A DNA stretch of 64,000 nt from Shinisaurus crocodilurus (lineage: Eukaryota; Chordata; Lepidosauria; Squamata; Shinisauridae), in NCBI GenBank assembly GCA_021292165.1, contig CM037876.1, forward strand, positions 315,050,803 through 315,114,802. Reading direction: 5' to 3'. The notes beneath the pieces were generated by a model, which had not been told where the DNA came from, ran no database searches, and was given only the letters and a program-made list of their open reading frames with translations. A program made the position numbers and the translations under genes. Below, one piece after another: positions 20,016 to 30,549 of this stretch; positions within the stretch are counted from its first letter, which is position 1; every line of letters begins with the position of its first letter.

Positions 20016-20560
20016 CTGAGCCAGCATGAGCCACAGGCTTTCTCATTCCTCTTATGAAGACATACAGTTCACCATCAATGGTTTTATTTATAGGTTGAGC
20101 ATGAATATATGAATATATGCTCACAGGTTGTTGTTTACATGTCTCTCTCTTAACTTTCCAACCAAAACTGTCAGTTGGGGATTCCTGCTTGGAATTCTCA
20201 GTGAGTTCCAATATTTAAAGGTTTCTATCATTACACCAACCACATGCAAAGGAGAGTCAGGTCAGAATTAGCCACTGCTGGGAAGCTGATCGACAGGCCA
20301 GAATGACAAATCATACAGAGGAATATTGCCTTGTCCGTTTTGTAAGAACAGCTTTGGTTGATGTATGAGGCACAATGGGGGTACCTCTGGGTTACTAAGT
20401 GCCTTCTCCACCTACAGTTGCCAGAGGGACATCCCAGAGAAGAGGCTTTGCCTTTAATTTGGGAGACAGGGCACAGAGATCATGCATTATTTCTTCATTG
20501 ATTTCTTTAATATATATCCCACCTTTCTACATTAGTGCCCAAGGTGGCTTAAAATAATCA
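20016..20560. other. No feature recognised; short LINE/SINE tail near 20505
   Basis: TTTAATATATATCCCACCTT and AAGGTGGCTTAAAATAAT near 20505-20560 look like an antisense family S-type tail. The rest is unassigned. Confidence 0.35.
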
Positions 20561-20564
20561 TCGT

Positions 20565-20738
20565 TATCAGGTGATCACTCGTGACCCAGTAAGATTGTCT
20601 TCCAGGATAAAAAAATTTACAAAAAGGAAATTTTGAAAGGAGGAAGTTCTAAAGAAAATTGTGTAGACTCTAGCGATGGGTCCGTAAGTGACTGTGGAGG
20701 CCAATTCTAGATCCACACAGCTTCCCACAGTGAGGGAA
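20565..20738 (-). mobile_element. C2H2-type non-LTR element, 3' end only
   Basis: On the minus strand it holds the zinc-finger end (CCCTCACTGTGGGAAGCTGT and onward), the ACCCATCGCTAGAGTCTACA stop region and the 3' UTR, ending in a short GATGAT tail. It differs from the other copies by a ~20-base AT-rich expansion near 20609-20640. Severely 5' truncated. Confidence 0.8.
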
Positions 20739-21200
20739 TTATTATTAAAATAATAGGGGGGGGGGATACAATAAAAGTAACAAGCAGGAGCTGCAGCAAA
20801 ATTTTGCAGTGTGGAGAGCTTCTCTTCACTCTTCCAGTCAGTCCGCTATCCCTTCCTCCACAGTGCTTCTTTATTCCCCTCCCCAATAGCCAGTTAACAT
20901 TCCATGCACTCTTTGAGCATACTCAGTCCTCACTGAGTTGTTTCGAGGCCGGTCCCCGCTTTGGTGTCATCCCCCCCCTCGCATATTACTTCTGCAGACC
21001 TCGGGGTTCTCTCAGGACTGCTGATGCCTCCCGCTTGTTCATGGATGGTGCCATTTGGGCTAGACAAGGACCCACGCCGCTCTACACTGGGGGAACAGAA
21101 GGGGATGGCAGTGATCACATTAAAAGAAAGACAACTCACAACCATACATAAAACAAAAGAGCGGATGAAATCAATCCAATAAAGTAGAGCAGTAAAACAA
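20739..21200. other. No feature recognised
   Basis: Includes a G-run at 20756-20764. Overlapping short frames on both strands show no motif. Confidence 0.4.
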
Positions 21201-21204
21201 TGCT

Positions 21205-21590
21205 TTTACTCACTCATTCACTTAGAAGAATTGTATACTGCTCTTCATAAAAAATGTATAGTGGTTTACAAACTAAAACAATAAATGTAACATCCAATAA
21301 ACCAGAACAATCAACACAATGTTCACACACACACACACACACACACAGTAAACCGAAGCAGAAACAGCTCCACAAACCAAGCAAGAAAAAGCAGTGCTGA
21401 AAGCCAAAGGCCCTCTGAAAAAGGAGGGTGTTCAGGTGTCTTCAGAAAGACAGGAGGCCAAGCGGATGGAGCTTTTTTTTCCCAAAGAGAGCTCCAGAGC
21501 ATCGGGGCCGCCACAGTAATCAGGCCAGCCCCTTGTAGAGGCAACCTGACTTCTTGCATGGGATGGAACCTGGAGCAGGAGTGACTCATA
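21205..21590 (-). mobile_element. L2-like LINE 3' end, degraded
   Basis: The minus-strand frame (21323-21589) includes LITVAAPMLWSSL and a following hydrophobic stretch, like the GDRAFSVAAPxLWNSLP motif at the C-terminus of L2-clade ORF2. Its 3' side continues into ATTGTATACTGCTCTTCATA-type UTR. A (CA)n run lies at 21324-21347. Confidence 0.5.
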
Positions 21591-22138
21591 TCATGTTCTT
21601 AAATGTCAGGGAAAGGGTGCAGTGGCTCATCCTCAGCAGCAGCTGGATGGTGACCAAAGAGGAGGAGGGCCATGATGACCTTGCTGACCAGCACTGAGAG
21701 GTGGCATCAGAGGCAGGAGGGGGACAGGGATTGCGCAGCTCCCCACTGATCAGGAGCATCCTTCATGGGCCAAATGGGCACCTGGGGATCGTCATACGGC
21801 GTACAACACAGGCCAGTCAGCAGCCACACGTCTCTGTGTTGCTGATCCAGCCCCGAGATCTCCTGTACCATTTCGGGCCATGGGTTGTGATGGTGCTCTG
21901 TGATGTGGCTTGGGTTGCAGGGTTCTGCTGTGGATCAGATCCGGAGCAGGGCTCCGGCTTTTCAGGAAGCAAGATGGAAAGCACATGGAAAGCTCCAAGT
22001 GGTGCTGGGGCTGGAAGCTAGGCACGGTTGACTATATGTTGCTCCATCGAGGAACAGAGCAGGACGGAAGTCTGAATACAAGTATTGCTGGATTTAGGCA
22101 GCTTGGCCCTGCCGCCATGCTGACTGAGGCTTCATCTC

Positions 22139-22597
22139 TTTTTATTTATTTATTTGTTTGTTTGTTTGTTGCATTTATGGATCGCCCATCTGGCCGGCAA
22201 ACCGGCCACTCTGGGCGATGTACAACACGATAAAATACAGAATAAAATACATTTAAAACAGTATAAAATTTTAAAATCTTAGCCCACCCCATATTCCCGC
22301 CTGAACAACCATGTTTTTAGTGAGTGGCGGAAGCTCAGCAGAGAGGGGGCATAGCGGAGGTCACTAGGGAGAGAGTTCCACCCTATGGGGGCTGCCACAG
22401 AAAAGGCCCTTTTCCTCGTCCCCACCAGTCTAGCTGCTCTGGCTGAAGGGACAAGGAGAAGGCCGTCTGTGGCAGATCTTGATGAGCGGCCTACTTGGTG
22501 TTGCTGGAGACGCTCCTTGAGATAAACCGGACCGGAGCCGTATAGGGGTTTAAAGGTCAAAACCAACACCTTGAATTCGGCTCGGCAAGCAACTGGT
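22139..22597 (-). mobile_element. L2-like LINE 3' end
   Basis: A 96-residue minus-strand frame (22279-22569) ends an L2-type ORF2: VLTFKPLYGSGPVYLKERLQ, LLVPSARAARLVGTRKRAFS, APIGWNSLPSDLRYAPSLLS and LKTWLFRREYG. The UTR runs left through GGGCGATGTACAACACGAT to a (TTTA/GTTT)n tail at 22143. Its RT core is absent. Confidence 0.85.
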
Positions 22598-23121
22598 CCC
22601 TCTTAAAGGGGCCTGGCCTACCTTAGCAATCTCAGGCTGCAATGAGGTGGGAGTGTCTCTGGCATGCTAGTTTCCTCATGGCCCGAGCCCTCAGAGTCTG
22701 CGGGTGGCAATGCAACCATCTCAGGACACAGGGGAGCTGGTCCCAGGCGTTGCCCTCTGTCGCCACTCAGTAGCAAAAGGCACTTCTGCCAGCAGCTACC
22801 TCCTCCTGCAATACCTCGCCAGACCTGCCTCTCCATTTTTTAATGACTATATAACTTTTCTCCAGGTTGCTGACCGACAGCCCATGTTTCCCCCCCGCCC
22901 CGTGCCTCACATACCTTCTTCACAAACCCCACCACCCATCTAAGCCAAGTGCCTCCAGCATGAAAAGGACTCCTCCTGGGTTGTGCTAGATGCTAGTGAG
23001 CAGAACTACTTGGGCCTGGCCAGAAATCATGCCACCCCAGTTGCAGCTCCACCCACCTCTACTTAACTACTCAAACCAATCTGGCTCCAAAGTATATACC
23101 CAGTGTGCTGTTTCTTGCTAT
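22598..23121. other. No feature recognised
   Basis: Unassigned. The next block (23122-23300) is the source of the duplicated copy at 24515. Confidence 0.4.
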
Positions 23122-23300
23122 CTGTTTCTTCTCCCCTGCAAAAACAAAACAAAACAAAACCATAGCAGTGTTGCTGTAGGCCAGGGGAGCAGAACCTCTG
23201 ACTGATAAAGTTGATAATTAAAATGTATCCATTTGCTGGGCTGAGGGTTCTCGGCGTGCATCCCTGGATCCCAGCCAGTAACCCTTTGGAGGTGCCAAAG
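23122..23300 (+). repeat. Source copy of a 179-bp duplication
   Basis: Identical over all 179 bases to 24515-24693, starting CTGTTTCTTCTCCCCTGC and ending GGAGGTGCCAAAG. A further 53 bp at 23379-23431 reappears inverted at 24711-24763 with one mismatch. The intervening 78 bp is absent from the second locus. Confidence 0.95.
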
Positions 23301-23719
23301 TTTCTGCAGGATTGGGTGAGAGCTTTTATAGGAAAAATAACAAGGCCTAATTAAAATATCCAGACATGGAAGCGACAAGTGCCTCCTTGCATTGCTCCCT
23401 TTCCGTGTGCCCCTTCTTGGGCTTCGCGTTTCTCCTTTCAGATGTATCACAAATGGGTTTTGATCAAGCTGATTCTCCCTGTAGCTCACAAGATGTGTTG
23501 GCTGGAAGTCTGTGATGCGGGTCGTCAAATCCACCTGTCAAACCCACTAAACCAGGGCCAGCCTGACTGGCCCAGAAACCCAAGTGGCCATTTCGGGTGA
23601 CAAAGAAGTAGCCACGCACTATCTAAGGCATGGATCTTTGCATTGTTGCACTGGATCCTGTGAGCACATGGGTCATGTGCTACCAGGATGGCAGACTGTC
23701 TTGGGTCTATGCTAACATG

Positions 23720-23868
23720 TGGTCAAAGGATGCGAGCTTGACTGCTCAGCCTTTATGGCTCCTGGCCGGGCAGATGAACCACCTACTAACAGCACCTCCA
23801 TCTTGTCTGGACTGAGCCTCAGTTCATTGGCCCTCATCCAGTCCATTTCTGTGCCAGGCTCTCCTTCA
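23720..23868 (-). mobile_element. L2-like RT fragment, part 1 (split copy)
   Basis: The minus strand encodes MDWMRANELRLSPDKMEVLLVGGSS in two overlapping words, WMRANELRLSPDK and MEVLLVG. This is the L2 RT segment just downstream of the catalytic YADD box. The upstream part is at 24908-25060 beyond a ~1-kb insertion. Confidence 0.75.
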
Positions 23869-23913
23869 TAGGGATGTCCGCGAATCTCGATTGGGGTAGA
23901 AGTGGGGGCAAAC

Positions 23914-24282
23914 TTGTAGACTAATGATAGCAAGGAAATGGAAAATTCAGCAAGTTTTCACTATTACTGATTGGTATAAAGAAGTATGGGACATGGCTTT
24001 GAATGATATGTTGACTTGTAATATTAAACGCAAAAGGGGTCAATTAAAGAAAAATATTTTCAAGGATATTTGGGGTTTATTTTTGGAATATGTGTTTAAA
24101 AAGGGGAAAGGGAGTTTACCCTGTCAAGATATGTTGTATTTTTGGAATAATGAACAATTATAGAGTCATTGGATTATTTGGTCCCATGGTGATGGGAGCA
24201 CAATATTAGTTATATGTGTGTGTTATTTTCTTTGTATTGTTTAAAAATTTAAATAAAATTAAAAAAAAAAAAAAGAAAAGAA
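23914..24282 (+). mobile_element. L1 LINE 3' end with 16-bp TSD
   Basis: 5'-truncated L1. An ORF2 end (KWKIQQVFTITDWYKEVWD, DMALNDMLTCNIKRKRG, DIWGLFLEYVFKKGKG) is followed by a short 3' UTR, AATAAA and an A-rich tail. It is flanked by AGAAGTGGGGGCAAAC at 23898-23913 and 24283-24298. Close relative of the L1 at 11725-12150. Confidence 0.92.
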
Positions 24283-24514
24283 AGAAGTGGGGGCAAACTC
24301 GCCCCCGCTCGACCCCTGAGGTACTTACACCTCCCCAGAGAGGAGCCAGGGAGAGGTACTTCCGGGTCCCCGGCACTGCAGTTTTAGCATAAATACCATA
24401 GAAAACCACCTTAAAACGGCCGTGCAGCCATTTTAAGGTGGTTTTCTATTATATTTACCTGAAAAAAGCAGCACCTTGGTCCTGTCACGGCAGTTCCTGG
24501 CACAGCACCAGGAC

Positions 24515-24763
24515 CTGTTTCTTCTCCCCTGCAAAAACAAAACAAAACAAAACCATAGCAGTGTTGCTGTAGGCCAGGGGAGCAGAACCTCTGACTGATA
24601 AAGTTGATAATTAAAATGTATCCATTTGCTGGGCTGAGGGTTCTCGGCGTGCATCCCTGGATCCCAGCCAGTAACCCTTTGGAGGTGCCAAAGGGTTACT
24701 GGCTTGGCCTAAACGCGAAGGCCAAGAAGGGGCACACGGAAAGGGAGCAATGCAAGGAGGCAC
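24515..24763. repeat. Rearranged copy of upstream DNA with snap-back
   Basis: 24515-24693 equals 23122-23300 exactly. At the end, GCCAGTAACCCTTTGG is followed at once by its complement CCAAAGGGTTACTGGC (to 24702), a snap-back hairpin. 24711-24763 is the inverted copy of 23379-23431. Direct copy, hairpin and inverted copy in succession point to template switching during one repair or replication event. Confidence 0.92.
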
Positions 24764-24907
24764 GTCACTTCTGGGTCCCCGGCATGTCCAAAGGGAGCCT
24801 TGGTGTCACCGTGAGAAGACTCGAGCGGCGGAGGTGCTCGCTGAGCACAAAGAGAGCACCCCTTAAGGTACACATACATCGCTAAAATGCCCACTGCCTC
24901 ACCTGGT

Positions 24908-25060
24908 TTCATGAATAGGAGAGATAGAGCTGGGTGTCATCTGCATATTGGTGGCACCTCAGTCCATATCCCCAGATAACTTCCTTCCTCCAACTCTTTT
25001 TCACACTTTTAATCAGATGGCAAATAAGAATGGTATGACATCATTGTCCACTTTGCCTCC
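24908..25060 (-). mobile_element. L2-like RT fragment, part 2 (split copy)
   Basis: The complement of AGATAGAGCTGGGTGTCATC reads YADDTQLYL-type codons, the catalytic aspartate box of L2 RT. It lies upstream of the WMRANELRLSPDK part in the minus-strand sense. The two parts are about 1 kb too far apart because of the insertion between them. Confidence 0.7.
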
Positions 25061-25905
25061 GCATAAAATAAGTTGGACCGATTCTTTCTAAGCGTCATCC
25101 ACTTTTCCTTCCTTCCTCCCTTTTTCTTTCTTTTTCCAAGAAAAGTGACAACGCATCCGGCCAGGATGCTTCAGCCTTTCTTGCTGAGATGGAATCGAAA
25201 TCAGCACTTGTCGGTTGTGGGTAAACAGCCTCTCGTCCTCTTCTTCCCTCAGCTGTTGAATACGAAAGCCACACAGAGTACAAAAATATATGATTAATGA
25301 CTCGGGATCCTCAGTCTGGCAACATAAATTAGAGTGTTGGGTAGAACAAAACTTTGTCGCAAATTGATTATCCCAGCCCTTAGAGGCTGGTTGGATGGAG
25401 GAGCGAAAGCAAAGCCGTCCGGGTGTTAAGCTGACTGGCCATGCATGCATGTTGGGCCAGAAATGTTCATTATGTGGCTTTTCAAGTGATTATCCACCAA
25501 CAAAACCTGGGACTATTCCATTACTGTCAAACAGCCAAAGCAGTGGGGGGAGGGATGTATTATGCATAAGCAGGATGTCGAGGCTCTTGCTTGTGCGACT
25601 TGTCTAGAAGTATTTGCTGGGCATCCCCCAGAGCCTACTGCATCCATTCTCTAACAATCCAGGTTGCATCAGTTGCCGCTTGGAGTACTTCAGTTTCTTA
25701 ACCCCTCCTAGTTCCTTGATTCTAAGACTGCACAATAAGAGGAAGGCCTTGCACGTCGTGGTCTGTGTGTGTCTCACCTAATGGAGTGTGCCCTTCACGT
25801 TATTGCATTTTAATTCCACAGTGAGGGTCTCCACCTACCCCCTGAATAGAATCATAAGGCTGTTCACACATGCATTCAGGACCTGATGACTGCAGCACAA
25901 TTAAG
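25061..25905. other. Mostly unassigned; possible LINE remnant
   Basis: A minus-strand frame (25088-25450) includes CCQTEDPESLIIYFCTLCGF, which resembles the Cys-rich tail found after RT in some non-LTR elements, but I cannot place it. Confidence 0.3.
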
Positions 25906-25910
25906 CAGTG

Positions 25911-25913
25911 GTG

Positions 25914-25966
<53 letters not shown>

Positions 25967-25970
25967 TCCT
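25911..25970. repeat. (GT)n(GA)n compound microsatellite
   Basis: A GT run of over 20 units with one GC interruption, then a short GA run. Confidence 0.95.
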
Positions 25971-26219
25971 TCACAGATCATCCAAATATCTCCTTGACTT
26001 AATTTCCTGCCCCTCCCCAAGTCAGTTCATACATTCACCTGAGAGTCAGCAAGATTAATAAGACTAATAACGAAACCAAGTGAGGTGCTTTGAACATGCC
26101 AACTTGTGCCTGAACAGAAAATGTTCTATATCTGAAACATTCCCTATGCTGACTGTTCTTTCCTTCCTTCAAATTCTCCTCTGGGCATGTGTCTCTAGGG
26201 AAGTATGGAAATTTTGTTT

Positions 26220-26560
26220 CCATTTGCAAATCATTCGAACTTGAGCTGCTCGCAATCCCAGATGTGAACAGGAGCATATATTCTCAAAGAAAAAGTTCAC
26301 AAATTCCTGAACTTGCCATCAATTCAAAAATAGGTATTTTGAAAAATGTGTACTTTTAAATATACATTTTTTTACAAAAACCCATTTCCCGTGCTTTAGT
26401 CATGGCAGGGTGGGGAAGTGTGCACTTTTGAAACTGCACACAAACTTTTCCCATTCAAAGGAAAAGAAAAACAGGTGCCAAATGCAAATGGGAGAGAGAC
26501 GAACTGAGCTATTAAGTGAAGTTCAGAGAAAGTTCTCCCATCTCTACATGTCTCAGGATG
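26220..26560 (-). repeat. AT-rich dispersed repeat, family C, inverted
   Basis: AAAGTTCACAAATTCCTGAA, TTTGAAAAATGTGTACTTTT and GTGCACTTTTGAAACTGC are the complement of the family C order. AAAGTTCTCCCATCTCTACA near 26540 may be the element end. Non-coding. Confidence 0.45.
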
Positions 26561-27994
26561 AAGGAGGAGGAAGCAACAATAAACCTGATGTAGAAGTGCC
26601 ATCACATACCTTTCCTCTCCAGGGTGAAGCACTGAAAAGAAGCAGTTCAGGTAGTCTGCAATAAAAAAGCCAGCAGTGTCCAGCACTGATTGGCTGGCAT
26701 CAGTGATGTCACCAAGGAACCCCTTCACCTTCACCCCCAGTGTGGTTTTGTAGGTGACAAATGATTGAATAAACAATAAAGGTATACCTGGCTTTTTATG
26801 GGGGAAAAAAAAAGCAAGACAGGGCTCACCTGAAGTGAGGGGGAAGGAGAAAGACTCAGCTGAACTGGTGTTTGATTTGCTGGTACTGTACATCTGTCAA
26901 TCAAATTGTGATGGCTGGGGGAAATCACATCCGTGGATCATGGTGGAAGGTTTTTGTTTGCTTGTTTTGTTCTTCTAAAGATTAATATGACCAACTTTTG
27001 CTTGGTCATACAGTATCTGGCCATAGAGCCCTCCAAATATTCGAGAGCACCTGCCATGCCCCTTTCCCACCGCAAAGAGCTGCAATCCTGGTCAATGTGA
27101 CTCCCCTCTCCTGAATAATAACCATATACACGGTCACTCCAAACAAGTTCAGCTGAACTGATGCTAGTGTTGTGATGAACATAGAAACCCTAAATTTACT
27201 TACAAGGGAGTAATCCCACTAAACATATCGGGTCTTATCGCTGACGCAACATGCTTAGGATTGTGATGCATGAAAATGAGCCATACTGATCAGTTACTGG
27301 TTGAAATCTCATCTCAGCCGCGAGTGTGTGCTTGGTGGACTTGGACAAGTCCCACTCTGTGGTATGGGGGGGGGGGACAATGCTTCTGGTCTAACTTGCA
27401 GGATCCTTGTAAGAATTACAGTTGTAATGCGTGCAGAGGGCTTTGAACACCGATCGTGCCGTTTCAGTGCAAACGGTTTGTTTGCTGATTATGCTTACAT
27501 GCTGCCCTGTAACAAATTTTCTCAGAGCGGCGCACACAATAAAACAAAGCAGATTAAAACTAAGTTAAAAACAAGGTCTTCACTCGCTTTGTCAAGCACG
27601 GCCAGGAGACCCTCCTGTCCAGCGTCTGTTATGGCGAAAGGTGACTGAAGAGGGAGGTGCCGGCCGGCTGCAGCCACACAGAAAGCTGCTGCTAAAGGAA
27701 CTCTGTGGAACCTTGACACATAGACAGACCCACCCACCCCACTGCCACCCCAGCCCCAACCTGAGAATGGCAGGCGAGCGCCTTTGCAGACTTCAGTTTC
27801 GATAGAGCCACTCGGCCCAAGCCTGGAATGGCCCTCTATTCACGTTGCAAGCAGAGGCAGCGCACATGATCCCACCTCACCTTCCACGAGTTCATGGTAA
27901 GTAACATGTATTTGGGCTCCACAGTAGGTGCGAATGAGGTAATAAGTGACTGAAGTGGTAGAATGAATTGTCGCACTCCAGATGCGGCGGGTGG
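26561..27994. other. Unassigned, with weak repeat traces
   Basis: 27180-27265 resembles a short reptile MITE (GGGAGTAATCCCACTAAAC, GCTTAGGATTGTGATGC). 27500-27650 has a LINE-UTR look (GCGGCGCACACAATAAAACA). No exon is recognised. Confidence 0.35.
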
Positions 27995-28055
27995 GGGTTA
28001 TCCGGGTGACCGGCCAGATGGGCGATTAATAAATATAATAAATAAATAAAATAAA
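27995..28055 (+). mobile_element. L2-like LINE 3' tail, short
   Basis: GGTGACCGGCCAGATGGGCG then ATTAATAAATATAATAAATA and more TAAA units. The same tail closes the copies at 22139, 53490 and 58014. Confidence 0.7.
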
Positions 28056-28089
28056 TTATCCTTGCAGTGCTAGATTTCTATTTGCAGGT

Positions 28090-28274
28090 TGTTGCACTGG
28101 CAGCCTCGGCGGTTTTTTTATTTATTCATTCATTACCTTGACCTCAGATCTTTCCTCCAAGACCTTCACGGTGGTGGTTCTTCTTCATGTTATCCTCACA
28201 GAAGCTCTGTGAGGTAGGTCAGACTGAAAGGCAGTGACCTTTAGAAGGTCACTCAGGGAAGCTTTGTGGCTGAG
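28090..28274 (-). mobile_element. tRNA-derived SINE (family S or MIR-like), antisense, diverged
   Basis: GTTATCCTCACAGAAGCTCT, GTGAGGTAGGTCAGACTGAA, AGGCAGTGACC and TCACTCAGGGAAGC follow the antisense order of family S and also the MIR core. Too diverged to separate the two. Confidence 0.5.
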
Positions 28275-28400
28275 TTCGGATCTGAACCTGGGTCTCCCCA
28301 GTCCTAGTCTAGCCACTATGCCACACTGGCAGAACACATGCCTCATGTATAGGAGGTCCCCTGCTCAAGCCCCAGCACTTTCCATTAAACAAAAAGAACC
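28275..28400 (+). repeat. 126-bp direct repeat, left copy
   Basis: From TTCGGATCTGAACCTGGGTC to AACAAAAAGAACC. It matches 29226-29351 at the same length with about 6-7 differences. The middle (GCAGAACACATGCCTCATGT, AGGAGGTCCCCTGCTCAA) is tRNA-Ala-SINE-like. Confidence 0.9.
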
Positions 28401-28429
28401 AGGTAGCATCAGGTGATGGTAAAACTCGT

Positions 28430-28603
28430 AGGGATGTATTCGAGAGTCTCGGGGTGTGTGAAAGCGGGCCGAAATCAGCCCCTCTCAGTCCCCCCGAGAC
28501 TCACATGCCTTACCTGGCTGCTGCTCGGCTCACCGCTCCACGCCGTGCCGGCAGCGCGGGGTCCTGTCGCGTCATTTCCAGCTACCAGGAAGTGACGTGA
28601 CAG
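28430..28603. other. GC-rich element flank with AGGGATG start
   Basis: AGGGATGTATTCGAGAGTCT, then GCGGGCCGAAATCAGCCCC and GTGCCGGCAGCGCGGGG. Similar opening and GCGGGCCGAAATnGGCCCC occur at 40988-41060. The DNA resumes after the LTR at 29155 (GACCCTGTGCTGCG...), so the LTR sits inside this element. Class unknown. Confidence 0.45.
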
Positions 28604-29154
28604 TGTTGGGTTTTGCATAGGCAGAACGAGATTACCACCTGACATCGAGATTATCACCTCACATGGTGAGTGTCTCTTGAGTTCAAATACTCAAGGTCTC
28701 TAGTCACAAGACATAGTCTCGAGATGATATGACTCAGCAACCTTGGACAGGTTTTGCAGATCAACATGTTGATGAATAGGTTATACAACTAGGGTGAGTA
28801 ATATCCTATTTATAGGTGCAGGGTCTGCGGTATATAAAGCTAGCACACTTGCTGATAGCTTCATTCCCTCATTCTACTCTCTCTCTCTTCCACTTGCTGT
28901 CTTGCTCGTCTCGACTCGACATGTCTCTTGGACTTCACTTCATCTAGCCTTACCACTGGGGTATTGGATTTGTATCTGCAATGATGTAGTGAGTAGGAGA
29001 TGCATTGATTGCCTTAATCCCATGTAATTGGGTCTTACAAATAAACTCTTTAATCTTTATTAACTGCTGTTATCTCCTCCTTCCGCCTGTGTGACTGGGA
29101 CTGAGGGTCATTGGCTAGGGGAGCTTTTGAACCCGGGTCAGTCTAGCTCTCATA
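28604..29154 (+). mobile_element. Solo LTR, copy 1
   Basis: A 551-bp unit starting TGTTGGGTTTTGCATAGG and ending AGCTCTCATA. It is flanked by the 5-bp duplication GACAG (28599-28603 and 29155-29159). TATATAAAGC (about 28834) is a candidate TATA box, and ACAAATAAACTC (about 29038) a polyadenylation signal. A pyrimidine-rich CTCTCTCTCTTCC stretch lies between them. No internal retroviral or Gypsy sequence remains, which fits LTR-LTR recombination. A 5-bp TSD is compatible with Gypsy or with several ERV groups. Confidence 0.92.
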
Positions 29155-29225
29155 GACAGGACCCTGTGCTGCGTTTTTGGCGCAAAAACCACGGCAACCC
29201 GGTTTAAAATGGCCGCAATTTGCTA

Positions 29226-29351
29226 TTCGGATCTGAACCTGGGTCTCCACAGTCCTAGTCTAGCCACTGCACCACACTAGCAGAACACATGCCTCATGTA
29301 TAGGAGGTCCCCTGCTCAATCCCCAGCACTTTCCGTTAAACAAAAAGAACC
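29226..29351 (+). repeat. 126-bp direct repeat, right copy
   Basis: Second copy of 28275-28400. It runs directly into a family S SINE tail at 29352. Confidence 0.9.
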
Positions 29352-29462
29352 TCACAGGGTTGTTGTGAGGATAAAATGGGGGGGAGGAGGAGGATTATGG
29401 AAGCCACCTTGGGTTCCTTGCAGGAAAAAAGGTGGGGTATAAATATAATAAATAAATAAAAT
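29352..29462 (+). mobile_element. tRNA-derived SINE (family S) 3' half
   Basis: CTCACAGGGTTGTTGTGAGG, GGAGGAGGAGGATTATGGAA, GCCACCTTGGGTTCCTTGCA, AAAAGGTGGGGTATAAAT and an (ATAA)n tail. Head missing. Confidence 0.8.
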
Positions 29463-29854
29463 CCCGACCCCCTTGTCCTCTGAGGAGGCTCCACAGTTAA
29501 GAGCTCTGGAAGAGGATTTGGTCATAGAAAGGCATCATGAGCCTTCCCCCTCCCCAGGACCCAGTTCCCCAGAAAGATTCCAGGGGTCATCTCTTCTGCA
29601 TCTAGAGGAGATTGTCTTGCCATCTTTGGACTCTTGACAACTCCAGCCATGAGGACCCTTGCGTGCCACAGCCACTCCCACATAGTTGCAGCTTGAGGCT
29701 GGTAAGGTATAGTCCATTTAAGAGACAAAGCCTTAGTCAATGTAGAGGTGAAGTCAAGTAGCCAAAAGCAAACAACTTCCTACTTAAGGCTCAGTCTTGA
29801 GCTGCTCTGTGTTGGAGCAACATGCAGACAACTCTGTCTGACGTTCAGCCCTGA

Positions 29855-30267
29855 AAGGATTTGAAAGTAATTTGGGAGAAAAGAAACCTACTCACTATAA
29901 CAAGAGCTGGGCAAGTGCCACATGGAGCTTTCCTTGGTGCTGATCTCTTCCTATTCTGCTTACTTCAGAAACCTTACCTATCCTGTGTACCCTGCTCAAT
30001 ATCTGTTCCATAGCAGATCCCTGCAACCCAGGCCACACCACAGGGCATTATCAGAACCACAGCCTGAAACAGTACAGGACCCTTGGTTTGATCCAGCATG
30101 GCTCATCTTACGTCCTTATGCAGCTTCACATCTTCACAGCAAAGAATTCAAAACTGCAATCAACTCCTCTCAGGTCAAGGAAATGAAATAGCCACATCAT
30201 TCTCTCATCTATTCTGTAAGGATTTGAAAGTAATTTGGGAGAAAAGAAACCTACTCACTGTAACAAG
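29855..30267. repeat. 50-bp direct repeat around a 313-bp insert
   Basis: AAGGATTTGAAAGTAATTTG ... CTCACTATAACAAG at 29855-29904 recurs at 30218-30267 with one difference. The insert contains GCAACCCAGGCCACACCACA, also found inverted near 21850-21915. It also has an antisense CR1/L3 word, TTGGTTTGATCCAGCATGGC. A long TSD or a local duplication could explain it. Confidence 0.85.
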
Positions 30268-30549
30268 CCAGGCTATGATTGGCAGTGCTTAATGGCAGGA
30301 TCATGTTCCCAGAGGGAGATGAATCCAGATCTGGAAAATATCAGATTAAAGGATCTTTGGCCATGCCTGCAGTGTTATAAGGAGAAGGAGGAGTGTAATT
30401 TATATGCCAAGCACGTTACGGACATTTACCCCACAACTCGTACAGCAGCACTGTGGATCAAGTCATTGTTTTGAGCCCCATGTGATAGAGAAACAGCTGA
30501 GGCTGAGAGACAGTGACTAAGGTTACTTCATTCACAAGCAGAGCTGGGC

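Larger units (their letters stand above)
23869..24907. mobile_element. Foldback-like insertion splitting the L2, with captured local DNA
   Basis: Begins around AGGGATGTCCGCGAATCTCG and ends near GCCTCACCTG. TTCAT lies on both sides (CCTTCAT at the left, GTTTCATG at the right), a possible short TSD. Inside are a nested L1 (23914-24282) and a hairpin AGAAAACCACCTTAAAACGG with its complement (about 24399-24450). There is also an exact 179-bp copy plus an inverted 53-bp copy of DNA from 23122-23431. The AGGGATG start also appears at 28433 and 40988 beside similar TCTCG-rich DNA, so this may be a family. No frame is visible. Confidence 0.6.
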
